Assembly (NCBI GenBank): GCA_965655775.1
Contig: CBFHHV010000003.1
Location: 31,468-95,467 of the forward strand
From: Marisimplicoccus sp965655775
GTDB taxonomy: Bacteria > Bacteroidota > Bacteroidia > Flavobacteriales > Flavobacteriaceae
Length of the DNA: 64,000 nucleotides
Direction of reading: 5' to 3'
Positions 54,624-63,574 of the stretch are shown here, one piece after another. Numbering within the stretch: the first letter of the stretch is position 1; each line of letters begins with the position of its first letter. A model generated the notes under the pieces. It saw only the letters and a list, made by a program, of their open reading frames with translations. It did no database searches and was not told the DNA's origin. The position numbers and the translations under genes were made by a program.

Positions 54624-55520
54624 ATGGAAATTTATAGTAGTGGAAAAGTTCTTCTTACAGGTGAATACGTTATTCTTGATGGTGCATTATCTTTAGCAAG
54701 TCCTACAAAATTTGGACAACATTTAAAATTTGAGGAGAATCAATCAAACCTAATTAATTGGAAAAGTATAAATTTAGATGGAAAAATTTGGTTTCAATGC
54801 TCAATAAGAAATGAAGACTTAGAAATTAAATCAACCTCATCAAAAAAAGTTTCAGATACATTAATTAGTATAATAAATCTAATTAGAGATTATGATCCAT
54901 CTTTTTTGAAGAATAATGGATCTCATATATCGACTAATCTGACATTTGATAAAAATTGGGGTTTAGGATCTTCATCTACTTTAATATCAAACTTAGCAAC
55001 ATTATCTGGAGTTGACCCATATATATTAAATAATAAGATTTTTAAGGGTAGTGGCTATGATATAGCATGTGCAAATAGTTTTTCACCTATTGTTTATCAA
55101 TTAAACAATGGTAAGAAGATAATAGATAAAGTAAGTTTTAAGCCTCCTTTTCATGAAAAAATATATTTTATTTATTTAAATAAAAAGCAAAGTTCAATTT
55201 CAGAAATTGAAAATTATAACAATAAGAAAGTTTCTGAATCAACTATTAATGAAATTTCTAATATTACTTCTAGTATCTTGCAGTGTAACTCTATGGAATT
55301 ATTCGATAGATTGATAGAATCACATGAATTAATTATATCAAAGTTAATATCAAAACCAACTATAAAGGAAACTCTTTTTAAAGATTTTAATGGTAGTATA
55401 AAGAGTCTTGGAGCATGGGGAGGTGACATGATTATGGTAACCAGCCATAGTGACCCAAATAGATACTTTAATGAAAGAGGCTATTCAACTATTTTTAAGT
55501 TTGAAGAATTATTAGTCTAG
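54624..55520 (+). CDS. GYDIA-family GHMP kinase (mevalonate-pathway kinase)
   Basis: A 298-residue GHMP-superfamily kinase. The N-terminal SSGKVLLTGEYVILDGA is the usual first motif. WGLGSSSTLISNLA is the ATP-binding glycine loop, and GSGYDIACA contains the GYDIA motif that names this Bacteroidota family. Its location directly after class II HMG-CoA reductase argues for mevalonate or phosphomevalonate as substrate, but the exact one cannot be read. The stop interlocks with that of ppiD (CTAG). Confidence 0.88.
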   Translation: MEIYSSGKVLLTGEYVILDGALSLASPTKFGQHLKFEENQSNLINWKSINLDGKIWFQCSIRNEDLEIKSTSSKKVSDTLISIINLIRDYDPSFLKNNGSHISTNLTFDKNWGLGSSSTLISNLATLSGVDPYILNNKIFKGSGYDIACANSFSPIVYQLNNGKKIIDKVSFKPPFHEKIYFIYLNKKQSSISEIENYNNKKVSESTINEISNITSSILQCNSMELFDRLIESHELIISKLISKPTIKETLFKDFNGSIKSLGAWGGDMIMVTSHSDPNRYFNERGYSTIFKFEELLV

Positions 55521-57304
55521 TAATATAGACTTCTATTGTCAACTATTTCTGCTTTAGACTCAAGAACTTCTGGGATTAAAGTTGAAATTCTCTCAATTTC
55601 TCGATCACTCAAAGAGTTAGAAATGGCTGCACCAATACTTATATCCTCTGCAGTCTCTTTTGATATAAGTCTAACTAAATAAATACCATTGTTACCCTTA
55701 AGGATTTTAGATGTCTCATCGACATCTAAAGAAAATGAAGAACCAATGATATATGGTTCATTACCTGCTCCAACAAGAATAGGATCATTTTGAGTTACAG
55801 CCGAGGCTCTTTCTAATTCAATGCCATAGTCTTGTGAGATTAATTCAATGTCACTTGAACTTTTATATTTTTTTACAAAAAATTCAAATTTTTTATCTTT
55901 TAAAAGAGTACTTGAAACTTCATCTCTAACTTCATCAATATTTGGCAATGACTTTTTATTAAAGCTAATAGCCTTGGCCACAAGGTAACCTTCATTCAAT
56001 GTGAACCTTTTAACATTTCCCTGTTTAGTTTGATCTTCATAAAGCCATTTAATTACCTGTCTTGAGTTTGTTATCCCTGGTAAGCCAGAGTCAAATTGTT
56101 CAAAAGACTCAAATGAGTCTATGGATAGTGATTTATCACTATTATTTAATGGCAAATCATTGTTTGCATCAAACTCAGCTTGAGAGGCTTTTCTATAGTT
56201 ATTATTTGAAGACTCGTTAGATGGAACTATCTCCTTTACAACATCAGCAATTAAAACTTTATTTAAATTTCCATCTCTTTTTTTATCAATCATTCTAGAA
56301 ATTTTTAATGTATTACCATCTCTATATGGCCCAAATACTTCACCCTCTTTTAAACCAAATAAAATATCAGAAAAACCTCCAGTAATTTCTTGTTTAGTTG
56401 TATATATAGAATCCCAGCTTACATCAGAGTATATCTCAATAAATTCTGAATAATCTTTTACATCTTTGAATCCAGTAATTTCCTCAATAGAGTTTGAAAC
56501 AGGGTTCAATTGAGAAAAGCCGTCTCTTAATTGTTCAAGGTCAGACCTTATACTTGATTCATCAAGCGAAGAGGCAACATCAGGAATAAACACATATTCA
56601 ACTTTTCTATATTCTCCCTTTTCAAAATTGTCTCTATTATTTTTTAAATATGATGAAATCTCTGTGTCTTTAATTTGAATAATGGAGTCAGGAATTATAT
56701 CATAGGGAATTCTTAAATATTCAATATTTACTTTATCATTTTCAAGATGATATTGGATATTCGACTCAACATCAGTATATATGACACTTGATTTAATTAA
56801 ATCAAAATAAATTTTTTGTTTAGCTAGTGAAATTATATTTTGTTCTTGAAGCCTCCATTGATTGTACATATTTGGATTTGACGACTTTAATTGTGATATA
56901 TAATTTGAAAATTTGTTAAAATCAAAAAGGCCAATTTCATTCTGAAAAAGAGGATTTAATACAATTGACTGGTCACTTGAAATTATTTGTTCAAGTTGAT
57001 CTTTTCCAGCATCTATTCCAAGCTTATCTAACTCTTGAAGAAGTGCTTGATTTTTTATACCCTGATTCCATGCTAAATTAACTGCGTTTAAAGTATTAAG
57101 CCCATAAACTGTCTGAGCCTGCTCAACCATCATATTAAAAGTTTCATAATCAATTTCTTCTCCATTAATCTCACCTATTGGTTTATTTGCTCCAAATCCA
57201 CCATTGGATGTAAAAACACCTGAAATCACAAAGGCAAATAATGCCATCCCAATAACTATAATAAGGAATATTGATCTTTTTCTAATTTGTCCAAGTACTG
57301 CCAT
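55517..57304 (-). CDS. PpiD/SurA-type peptidylprolyl isomerase, membrane-anchored
   Basis: A periplasmic folding factor. I start at the ATG at 57304 (MAVLGQIRKRSIFLIIV); a TTG two codons earlier is less likely. One membrane segment at about 11-31 is followed by a SurA_N-type chaperone domain (PIGEINGEEIDYETFN, INNQALLQELDKLGI-like helices). A rudimentary parvulin region sits near 300-350 (SDILFGLKEGEVFGPYR). With 595 residues it is shorter than many flavobacterial relatives (about 700) and the parvulin part looks weak, so chaperone activity may dominate. It is the last gene of the coaX-ppiD operon. Confidence 0.83.
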   Translation of the reverse strand: MAVLGQIRKRSIFLIIVIGMALFAFVISGVFTSNGGFGANKPIGEINGEEIDYETFNMMVEQAQTVYGLNTLNAVNLAWNQGIKNQALLQELDKLGIDAGKDQLEQIISSDQSIVLNPLFQNEIGLFDFNKFSNYISQLKSSNPNMYNQWRLQEQNIISLAKQKIYFDLIKSSVIYTDVESNIQYHLENDKVNIEYLRIPYDIIPDSIIQIKDTEISSYLKNNRDNFEKGEYRKVEYVFIPDVASSLDESSIRSDLEQLRDGFSQLNPVSNSIEEITGFKDVKDYSEFIEIYSDVSWDSIYTTKQEITGGFSDILFGLKEGEVFGPYRDGNTLKISRMIDKKRDGNLNKVLIADVVKEIVPSNESSNNNYRKASQAEFDANNDLPLNNSDKSLSIDSFESFEQFDSGLPGITNSRQVIKWLYEDQTKQGNVKRFTLNEGYLVAKAISFNKKSLPNIDEVRDEVSSTLLKDKKFEFFVKKYKSSSDIELISQDYGIELERASAVTQNDPILVGAGNEPYIIGSSFSLDVDETSKILKGNNGIYLVRLISKETAEDISIGAAISNSLSDREIERISTLIPEVLESKAEIVDNRSLYY

Positions 57305-57347
57305 AATCAAAATAATTTTCGAAATTACAACTTAGTATTAATTTATA

Positions 57348-58598
57348 CTACTCCTGGTGGGTTTTTTTTAAAACCACTTTTTCAATTTTTGATGATGAAG
57401 CATGAAGAATTTGAATAGAATATCCATTAATTATAATTTCATCACCAACCTTGGGAATCTCCTCTTTATTGAAAACAATTAGTCCACCAAGTGTATCATA
57501 GGACTCAGACTCTGGTAAGTTTAAATCGTATGATTTATTTAAGTATTCTATCTCAAGCCTAGAAGAAAGTTCATATACACCTTCTGATATCTTTTTCTCA
57601 TGAAGATCATAATTATCATGTTCATCTTCTATCTCTCCAAATAGTTCTTCAACTATATCTTCGACGGTTATAATTCCAGATGTTCCACCATATTCATCAA
57701 TTACAACAGCAATACTTTTTCTTTGTCTAGTCAATTTTTCTAAAACATCATTAACCAACATTGGCTCTGGAACAAAAACAACCGGTAAAATAAACTCATT
57801 AACTTTCTTAGGCTTTTTTAAAAAATCAAATGAGTGAATATATCCTACTATATCATCTATTGATTCTCTATATATAGGAATCTTTGAAAGACCTGTTTCA
57901 ATAAGAATTTTTTTTGCATTTTCAATATATGAAGTATTTTCTAAAGCAATAATTTCTGCTCTTGGAACCATTACATCCCTAGCCTTAATTTCGGAAAGCT
58001 CTAAGGCATTTTGAAAAATTTCAATTTCTGAATCTAGGTTATCATCAGATTTATCTATCTCATTTTCAATATAGTTTTCTAATTCTACCTTTGAAAAGGA
58101 GAATTCAGAATTTTGATTAGTTACCTTAAAAAAAGTCTGTAATATAAAATTTGAGGTTATTGTTACTAGACTAGTTATTGGATATAGAATTACGTAAAAA
58201 ATAAATGCAGGAATTGAAAATATTTTCATAGAAAGGTTCGAATAAATTTGGAATAAAACTTTTGGAATAAATTCAGCTGCGATTAATATAAGTGATGTAG
58301 AGATTATTGTTTGAAGTAGAAGAATTGTCAATTCGTTCATAGACGGTAAAAACAAAAATGATAAGTTGTCTATAATAAATTGACCCATAAATAACCCATA
58401 AATAACAAGAGCAAAACTATTCCCTATTAACATTGTAGATATGAATCTTGATGGATCCCTAGTAATTATGGATAATAAATTTGGAATTATACCTTTTTGT
58501 TTTTTTTCAATCTCAAGATTAAGTCTATTTGATGAAACAAATGCTATTTCCATTCCTGAAAAGAATGCTGAAGACAGAAGGCTAAGTAAAATTATCAT
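57348..58598 (-). CDS. Hemolysin-family CNNM/CorC protein with CBS domains
   Basis: A 416-residue integral membrane protein. The CNNM transmembrane domain (about 1-150; SAFFSGMEIAFVSSNRL, SRFISTMLIGNSFALV) is followed by two CBS domains (DVMVPRAEIIALE, VPEPMLVNDVLEKL, VVIDEYGGTSGIITVEDIVEE) and a C-terminal CorC_HlyC domain. The family is linked to Mg or Co efflux; 'hemolysin' is a historical label. GldE is a related gliding protein but its partner genes are absent here. Its ATG abuts the preceding stop. Confidence 0.9.
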   Translation of the reverse strand: MIILLSLLSSAFFSGMEIAFVSSNRLNLEIEKKQKGIIPNLLSIITRDPSRFISTMLIGNSFALVIYGLFMGQFIIDNLSFLFLPSMNELTILLLQTIISTSLILIAAEFIPKVLFQIYSNLSMKIFSIPAFIFYVILYPITSLVTITSNFILQTFFKVTNQNSEFSFSKVELENYIENEIDKSDDNLDSEIEIFQNALELSEIKARDVMVPRAEIIALENTSYIENAKKILIETGLSKIPIYRESIDDIVGYIHSFDFLKKPKKVNEFILPVVFVPEPMLVNDVLEKLTRQRKSIAVVIDEYGGTSGIITVEDIVEELFGEIEDEHDNYDLHEKKISEGVYELSSRLEIEYLNKSYDLNLPESESYDTLGGLIVFNKEEIPKVGDEIIINGYSIQILHASSSKIEKVVLKKTHQE

Positions 58599-58784
58599 TT
58601 AATTTTTCTTTGAATATTTTCTTCTAAAATATCTTCTAAAAAGAGCCATAAAAACTGAAAGAACTGAGAAACCTAAAAATATATAAGCTCTATTATCATT
58701 TATACCCCTGTTTTCAAAAAAACTGAAAATTGAAATAATAGCAATCACCCAATAAATTATTTCTGAAATAAGATAATGTTTCAT
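58599..58784 (-). CDS. Small two-segment membrane protein, unknown
   Basis: A 61-residue protein with two hydrophobic segments (about 5-20 and 30-46) and a very basic C-terminus (RRYFRRKYSKK). It sits between lptC and the CNNM/CorC gene with a four-base overlap upstream and no gap downstream, so it is translated within the operon. Similar small proteins occur at this position in relatives as I recall. Function unknown. Confidence 0.7.
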   Translation of the reverse strand: MKHYLISEIIYWVIAIISIFSFFENRGINDNRAYIFLGFSVLSVFMALFRRYFRRKYSKKN

Positions 58785-59308
58785 TCTTCTGTAATATTAA
58801 TTGATCCCGTAAGACTACCAGTTACAAGATCGGTAAAGTCTCTATTTGAATCAAGTCTATTTGCAACTATTTTATTTGTTTTATCAATATACTCAAAATC
58901 ATTTTCAGTAAAAAGCCATTCATTCTCTGTATCATAATATAGCTTATCGGTTGTTAATAGCTCACCATCTGTTGTGGTAATTTTAACATTATTATTAAAC
59001 TCCATAAACCTAAACGAGTTGTAAACAATTGCATACTCTGACTTAATTGTTGAAGTTTTGTTTTCATCATATATGACCAGCTCTACATCTTCAAAAAATT
59101 CAGAATAGTTTAAGACATCATTTGTAAAATCATAGTGAATTTTACCTGAAACAAATGATTTAGTTAGCATTGAGTCAGTATATGTCAGGGTAAAGTTCTT
59201 GGCAATACTAACAGGTACTTTCTCATTAGTGTAATTTAATGATGTAGATTCAGTGTTACATGAAATAAACATAACAAAAAGAGAGAATAAAAAAAGAGAG
59301 TATCGCAT
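58781..59308 (-). CDS. lptC: LPS export ABC-transporter periplasmic protein LptC
   Basis: A 175-residue protein that passes LPS from the inner-membrane LptBFG complex to LptA. It has a lipoprotein signal with lipobox MFISC (Cys17) instead of the membrane anchor of E. coli LptC, a known Bacteroidota trait. The beta-jellyroll strands FTLTYTDSML, IYDENKTSTIKSEYAIVY, KITTTDGELLTTDKLYYD and LFTENDFEYI are typical of LptC. The gene lies in the coaX-to-ppiD operon. Confidence 0.88.
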   Translation of the reverse strand: MRYSLFLFSLFVMFISCNTESTSLNYTNEKVPVSIAKNFTLTYTDSMLTKSFVSGKIHYDFTNDVLNYSEFFEDVELVIYDENKTSTIKSEYAIVYNSFRFMEFNNNVKITTTDGELLTTDKLYYDTENEWLFTENDFEYIDKTNKIVANRLDSNRDFTDLVTGSLTGSINITEE

Positions 59309-59309
59309 C

Positions 59310-60701
59310 TTAAAGGCTTGGAACCTTTACACTTCTTCCAATCCAACAGGAAAAAGTAATACTTGTTCCTTGATTACCTTCTGTAAATATATCAGTTTTA
59401 GAGGGGGCTCTTCCATTGAATGCAGCAGCAGTTCTATCTGATAACTTTTTAAGTGAAGCATCTACCCTCCCTGCTTTTATTGCAGTTTGAGCAGCCAACC
59501 AAAAAACAGCCCTTTTGTTAAACTGAGTATCACCACATCCATTAGCACTATCAGCGTACATGTTAGCTATCAAAAGATAGGCTCTTCCTAACGATGGTTG
59601 ATAGGATAGAGCCTGCTCAGCGTAGTTACGAGCAGATACTCTTCTTCCAGCATTTTTAAATTTAACTGCAATCTTGTACAGAATATTTGCCTTTTTATAA
59701 TTATCAGTCTGAAGTGAAACTGACTCTTGGTAATATTTCAATGCGTCTTCAGAGTTTCCTTGCTTATCATTAAGTATTCCTAAATAATAAGCTGAATCAG
59801 CTGATGGTTCAAGACTATGAAGTTGTTCTACCAAAGTAACAAATAGTGGGTCATCAGAGCAATCTTTGCCATCTAGTCTACCTGCAGCTCTTCTAATCCA
59901 AAGTGGATTATTTTTATTCTCTTCAAAGTTTTTGGTATACAAAGGTATAAGTATATCACAAGTTGCTTCTTTTGCAATTAGCTGATCGATTAATTGAAGG
60001 TATGCACTAACAGCATTTGAGTTAGTGTCATATATTCTTTTGTTTCTGACTTCTTTGGATGTAAGTGCAGTTCCAGACTCTTCCTTCTTTAAAATTATAT
60101 CAATATTTTTTGATATGTTAGTTTTTAAAAGCACAAATTTTTCTGTCAATTCTTCATACTTTTCAAACAATGTTTCCAGATTAATTTTTGAACCAACCTT
60201 ATATAAATCATACCCCGTTTGAAAGTAGTATGCTAGTGATTTTGGATTTGTGAAACTTACAGGATCAGTCCTAAAAGCATAATCAAATGTATCATATATC
60301 AATTCTTTATCTTTTACACCATTATCAAGCATTGCTTGTCCCTTACTACTGAATATTTTCCCTATTTGTCTTACACCTTTTCTTTCAGGAAAGTTTTCAG
60401 CCCATTGATCATACAAAGACAATAAATCATTTAAATATTTAGATTTATCCTCTTCAGATTCAGATTTCTTAATAAAGTCCTTAAGTATTATCTCTCCATA
60501 TTGATAAGTAGCAAGACTTAATGTTGGACAATTATCCAAAACTGTTTTCCATGGTTCATATGCAGCCTGATAGTTTTTAATTTTTGCGGATTCTGCAAAA
60601 ATAGATAATTGCTCTAAACACTCATCTGAACTTAGCTGAGAGAACAAAGGGGTTGTAAATAATATTAAAAATAAAGTTCTAAAAAACTTAACGTTATTCA
60701 T
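59310..60701 (-). CDS. Secreted tetratricopeptide-repeat protein
   Basis: A 463-residue protein with a signal peptide (cut near LFS-Q). TPR-like helices appear at about 35-120 (YQAAYEPWKTVLDNCP) and 300-390 (SADSAYYLGILNDKQGNSEDALKYYQES, YKKANILYKIAVKFKNAGRRVSARNYAEQAL, each quoted as repeat units). A conserved C-terminal section RAVFWLAAQTAIKAGR ends the protein. It is probably an envelope scaffold, next to lptC by one base. The family is widespread in Flavobacteriia but I know no assigned function. Confidence 0.82.
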   Translation of the reverse strand: MNNVKFFRTLFLILFTTPLFSQLSSDECLEQLSIFAESAKIKNYQAAYEPWKTVLDNCPTLSLATYQYGEIILKDFIKKSESEEDKSKYLNDLLSLYDQWAENFPERKGVRQIGKIFSSKGQAMLDNGVKDKELIYDTFDYAFRTDPVSFTNPKSLAYYFQTGYDLYKVGSKINLETLFEKYEELTEKFVLLKTNISKNIDIILKKEESGTALTSKEVRNKRIYDTNSNAVSAYLQLIDQLIAKEATCDILIPLYTKNFEENKNNPLWIRRAAGRLDGKDCSDDPLFVTLVEQLHSLEPSADSAYYLGILNDKQGNSEDALKYYQESVSLQTDNYKKANILYKIAVKFKNAGRRVSARNYAEQALSYQPSLGRAYLLIANMYADSANGCGDTQFNKRAVFWLAAQTAIKAGRVDASLKKLSDRTAAAFNGRAPSKTDIFTEGNQGTSITFSCWIGRSVKVPSL

Positions 60702-60712
60702 AAAATTTAAAT

Positions 60713-61984
60713 CTAATTATACTTTCTTTTAATAAACCAAACATCATTTAATGAGAGACCTAATCTCAAAGAAAAATAGTTTTCTTTTATCAAATCATCA
60801 TTTCCAATTTTACCTATTTCAAGGCCAAGATTTGCTTTTGAAAGCCCTGCTATTGGTAAACCAAGTCCCAAATTTAAACTAAATTGATTTATAGGCAAAT
60901 TATTTACAATAATACTTTTTTTATCATTTTTAATTCCAAGTCTATATTTTACTCTTTTCCAGTAACTAACTAAAGATGAGCTATCTGGAATAAAATACCC
61001 GCCGAATGATATTAAGTTTGCATCTCTGTAGGATACATTCCTTATATCTAAGAAAACATTTTCGAATCCTGAGGATAATTTATTTTCATATTGGGCACCA
61101 ATAAACCAAGAATTTTTCTTTTCTAATCCAATGGAATAAATTGACTTTTTTGGCACTGGGAGTTTAGTATTTTCTAGTCCTCTTGCATCGAGATCAATAT
61201 CCACAAAATCCCCTAGAGATTCAAGTGAAATTGAGGATGCGTTTGATGTATATAATGACTCAATATTATAGGAATCTAACTCACCTTCTGGGTAGAGACT
61301 AAATAGTAGGCTTAATGATATATCATTTTTTAATGGGATTAACACATTTGATGAGAAGTTGTAGGTAAATCCTGTGATTTCTGAACTACTATTAGAAAAA
61401 ACCCCATAATTTACACCATTCATCAAGTTGAATTTCTCGTAATTAAATTTTCCAAAGTTATAATTAGCACTAGCCCCAATTGAGAAGTATTTTAAAAAAG
61501 GTATACCAACTGATAAAAATGCCTTATTAATATTTCCTTCTGCGCCAAAAAGTCTTGAGCTTATAGAATTGTCATCATTATACTCCTCTGTAGTTTGAAG
61601 ATTAAATCCAACTGATGAATATGGAAGAACTCCAAATCCAAAACCAAAGTTTTTCAATGGAATACCAATTGCTATATAGTTAATATTAGATGTTTTTATA
61701 TTTTCTTTTAATAAACTGTTTGAAATGCTTGAAGACTTATAAAAAGTACCTATTAAATAGTTGGTAGTTTTTATTTTGGCTAAAGATGATGGGTTATTTA
61801 TATTGAATTCGATTGAGTCAATTGATGAATCTATTCCCCCCATTGATTGATAAGATACATTACCTGTAAAATTTATTTCCCCTAATTCATTCAAAGAATA
61901 TGGAGAGCCAGTATTTGTCTGAGAAAAAACAGAGAAACATGAAAATATTAATATTACTAATAAGTAGTTTTTAATGCTCTTCAT
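60713..61984 (-). CDS. Outer-membrane beta-barrel protein, unknown
   Basis: A 423-residue protein with a signal peptide (FSVFS-Q) followed by GSPYSLNELGEI, NPSSLAKIKTTNYLIG and many aromatic-flanked strands. The C-terminus FSLRLGLSLNDVWFIKRKYN resembles a barrel end. It looks like a FadL/UPF-type 14-strand barrel but I cannot place it with certainty. It overlaps coaX by 14 bases at its 5' end and lies 11 bases before the TPR gene, so it is in the coaX-lptC operon. Confidence 0.78.
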   Translation of the reverse strand: MKSIKNYLLVILIFSCFSVFSQTNTGSPYSLNELGEINFTGNVSYQSMGGIDSSIDSIEFNINNPSSLAKIKTTNYLIGTFYKSSSISNSLLKENIKTSNINYIAIGIPLKNFGFGFGVLPYSSVGFNLQTTEEYNDDNSISSRLFGAEGNINKAFLSVGIPFLKYFSIGASANYNFGKFNYEKFNLMNGVNYGVFSNSSSEITGFTYNFSSNVLIPLKNDISLSLLFSLYPEGELDSYNIESLYTSNASSISLESLGDFVDIDLDARGLENTKLPVPKKSIYSIGLEKKNSWFIGAQYENKLSSGFENVFLDIRNVSYRDANLISFGGYFIPDSSSLVSYWKRVKYRLGIKNDKKSIIVNNLPINQFSLNLGLGLPIAGLSKANLGLEIGKIGNDDLIKENYFSLRLGLSLNDVWFIKRKYN

Positions 61985-62702
61985 TATATTTTAAAATATA
62001 GTTTAGACCTATTGCTAAAAAGTCTTGGTCCGCAAAGATTGCATTTTTTATCTTATTAAGCAAAAAGGTAGAATGACCTCCTGTGATAATGATATTAAGC
62101 TTTAAATATTTTTCTTCTAAACGATTTATACATTCATTAATTTCTCCAATAATTCCTGTTAAAACTCCAATGTGAATTGACTCATCTGTAGTAGACCCTA
62201 TAATTTTATTTACATCATTAAATTCAAGTAAAGGTAAATTTGATGTAAACTCTGAAAGGCTTTTATATCTCATATTAATTCCTGGAGAAATAGCTCCTCC
62301 ATGATATGTATTTTTGGAGTCAATGAAATCATAAGTAATGCATGTTCCGATATCAACAACCAATGTGTTTTCACTTGGAAGTTTAAAATATGCAGCTGAA
62401 ACTAATCCAATTCTATCTTGACCTAAAAAAGTTTTTGTTTTGTAGTTATTATGAAAAGGAATTTTAAGGTCCTTATCTGATAATTCAAAGTAATTTATGT
62501 GTTTACTTAGGCCATTTAATTCATTCCTGTAGCTTTTGGTTACAGTTGAGCAAATAATATTTTTGATATCATAATCTTTTGAAAGAGACTTAACATATTT
62601 GATAAGAGATATCTCATCTAAAGTTTTTTTTGAAATAATTTCATCATTTTCAAATAAATAAACTTTAACTAAAGTATTTCCTATATCAATCACCAGGTTC
62701 AT
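61971..62702 (-). CDS. coaX: Type III pantothenate kinase
   Basis: Catalyses the first step of coenzyme A synthesis. The 243-residue protein has the ASKHA phosphate motif IDIGNTLVKVYLFEND, the catalytic Asp in FLGQDRIGLVSAAYF, VVDIGTCITYDFID and the type III signature HGGAISPGINMRY. Length is typical. It is the first gene of a seven-gene minus-strand operon running to ppiD, and is divergent from tRNA-Phe. Confidence 0.95.
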   Translation of the reverse strand: MNLVIDIGNTLVKVYLFENDEIISKKTLDEISLIKYVKSLSKDYDIKNIICSTVTKSYRNELNGLSKHINYFELSDKDLKIPFHNNYKTKTFLGQDRIGLVSAAYFKLPSENTLVVDIGTCITYDFIDSKNTYHGGAISPGINMRYKSLSEFTSNLPLLEFNDVNKIIGSTTDESIHIGVLTGIIGEINECINRLEEKYLKLNIIITGGHSTFLLNKIKNAIFADQDFLAIGLNYILKYNEEH

Positions 62703-62758
62703 ACTACATTTTTTATAAAATTACAGAAACATTTGAATACAGCTTTGTTTAAAATTAA

Positions 62759-62766
62759 TATATTTG
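62759..62766 (+). promoter_or_regulatory. -7 element for tRNA-Phe
   Basis: TATATTTG, the same octamer that precedes tRNA-Met, ends 12 bases before the tRNA. A TTTG at 62732-62735 stands 23 bases upstream, at the long end of the allowed -33 spacing. Confidence 0.55.
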
Positions 62767-62778
62767 CCTTTGCTTTTT

Positions 62779-62851
62779 GGTACCATAGCTCAGTTGGTAG
62801 AGCAAAGGACTGAAAATCCTTGTGTCCCTGGTTCGATTCCTGGTGGTACCA
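62779..62851 (+). tRNA. tRNA-Phe (anticodon GAA)
   Basis: Acceptor strands GGTACCA and TGGTACC pair fully, the D-arm is GCTC...GAGC, and the anticodon arm is AAGGA-CTGAAAA-TCCTT. The T-arm reads CCTGG-TTCGATT-CCTGG and has a central T-T mismatch (62829 with 62841). The discriminator is A and CCA is not encoded. Confidence 0.96.
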
Positions 62852-62852
62852 C

Positions 62853-62880
62853 AAAAAACCCTATTTAGTAGGGTTTTTTT
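62853..62880 (+). terminator. Rho-independent terminator after tRNA-Phe
   Basis: Stem CCCTA / TAGGG with loop TTTAG, flanked by A6 and T7, begins two bases after the tRNA. It separates the tRNA from the carotenoid genes and could work in both directions. Confidence 0.88.
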
Positions 62881-62908
62881 GTATATTTCAATACCTAAAT
62901 CTTATTAA

Positions 62909-63574
62909 TTGACTTATTATATTGATCAATTTTATTTTAGTAAAAATAAGCTTTGGATGTTTAAGCTCATGGGTACTTATACATTTAATAAAAACCTTTT
63001 TAATTGTAGTGGTTTAAAGTTTATAAAACTTATGGGAACTGGCTCTAATGATGGTTTTAGTTTAATCCCTGACTTTTCAACATATGTAATGATCTCATCT
63101 TGGGAAAATGATCATTATAGAAGAAAATTTATTAGTGAGAATAATATCATTAATGAGATTCATAGTAAATCCTCTAAAAGAATAGAAATTAAAATTGATC
63201 CCTACAATTTTGTTGGATTATGGAATGGTATAAATCCTTTTAAAAATTCCAGTTTATATAGTGGGGGAAAGATTATAGTTATTACAAGAGCAAGAGTAAG
63301 ATTGAACAAGCTAATTAATTTTTTAATTAATACTTCCTTAGCTGCTAAATCTATAAAAAGTCACAATGGAGCAGAGTTTTACAAAGGCATAGGTGAACTT
63401 CCCGTTATAGAACAGGCAACTATAAGTATTTGGGAAAGTGAGCAGAAAATGAAGGATTATGCTTACTCTGATAAAAACCATTTAAAAATAATAAATAAAG
63501 CTAGAAAAGATAAATGGTATTCAGAAGAGCTATTTGTTAGATCTAATATTTTATCCATAAAAGAATACAATTGA
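62909..63574 (+). CDS. crtA: Spheroidene monooxygenase-like carotenoid oxygenase (CrtA family)
   Basis: A 221-residue protein like heme-dependent CrtA ketolases. Conserved blocks are FYFSKNKLWMFKLMG, FIKLMGTGSNDGFSLIPDFSTYVMISSW (two adjoining parts) and NPFKNSSLYSGGKIIVITRARVR, which matches the GxxxVLTRAxI segment of CrtA. The start is a TTG at 62909. A stop precedes it directly, and the first ATG lies after the conserved LW region. The gene overlaps the next by four bases (TTGA), so the two are translated together. It probably oxidises a linear or monocyclic carotenoid; the spheroidene pathway itself is not expected in this phylum. Confidence 0.82.
   Translation: MTYYIDQFYFSKNKLWMFKLMGTYTFNKNLFNCSGLKFIKLMGTGSNDGFSLIPDFSTYVMISSWENDHYRRKFISENNIINEIHSKSSKRIEIKIDPYNFVGLWNGINPFKNSSLYSGGKIIVITRARVRLNKLINFLINTSLAAKSIKSHNGAEFYKGIGELPVIEQATISIWESEQKMKDYAYSDKNHLKIINKARKDKWYSEELFVRSNILSIKEYN

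Noticed and set aside
57348..58598. Gliding-motility protein GldE
   Set aside because: The CNNM-CBS-CorC layout is shared with GldE, but no other gld gene is nearby and the coaX-ppiD operon is the usual place of the ordinary CorC-like protein.
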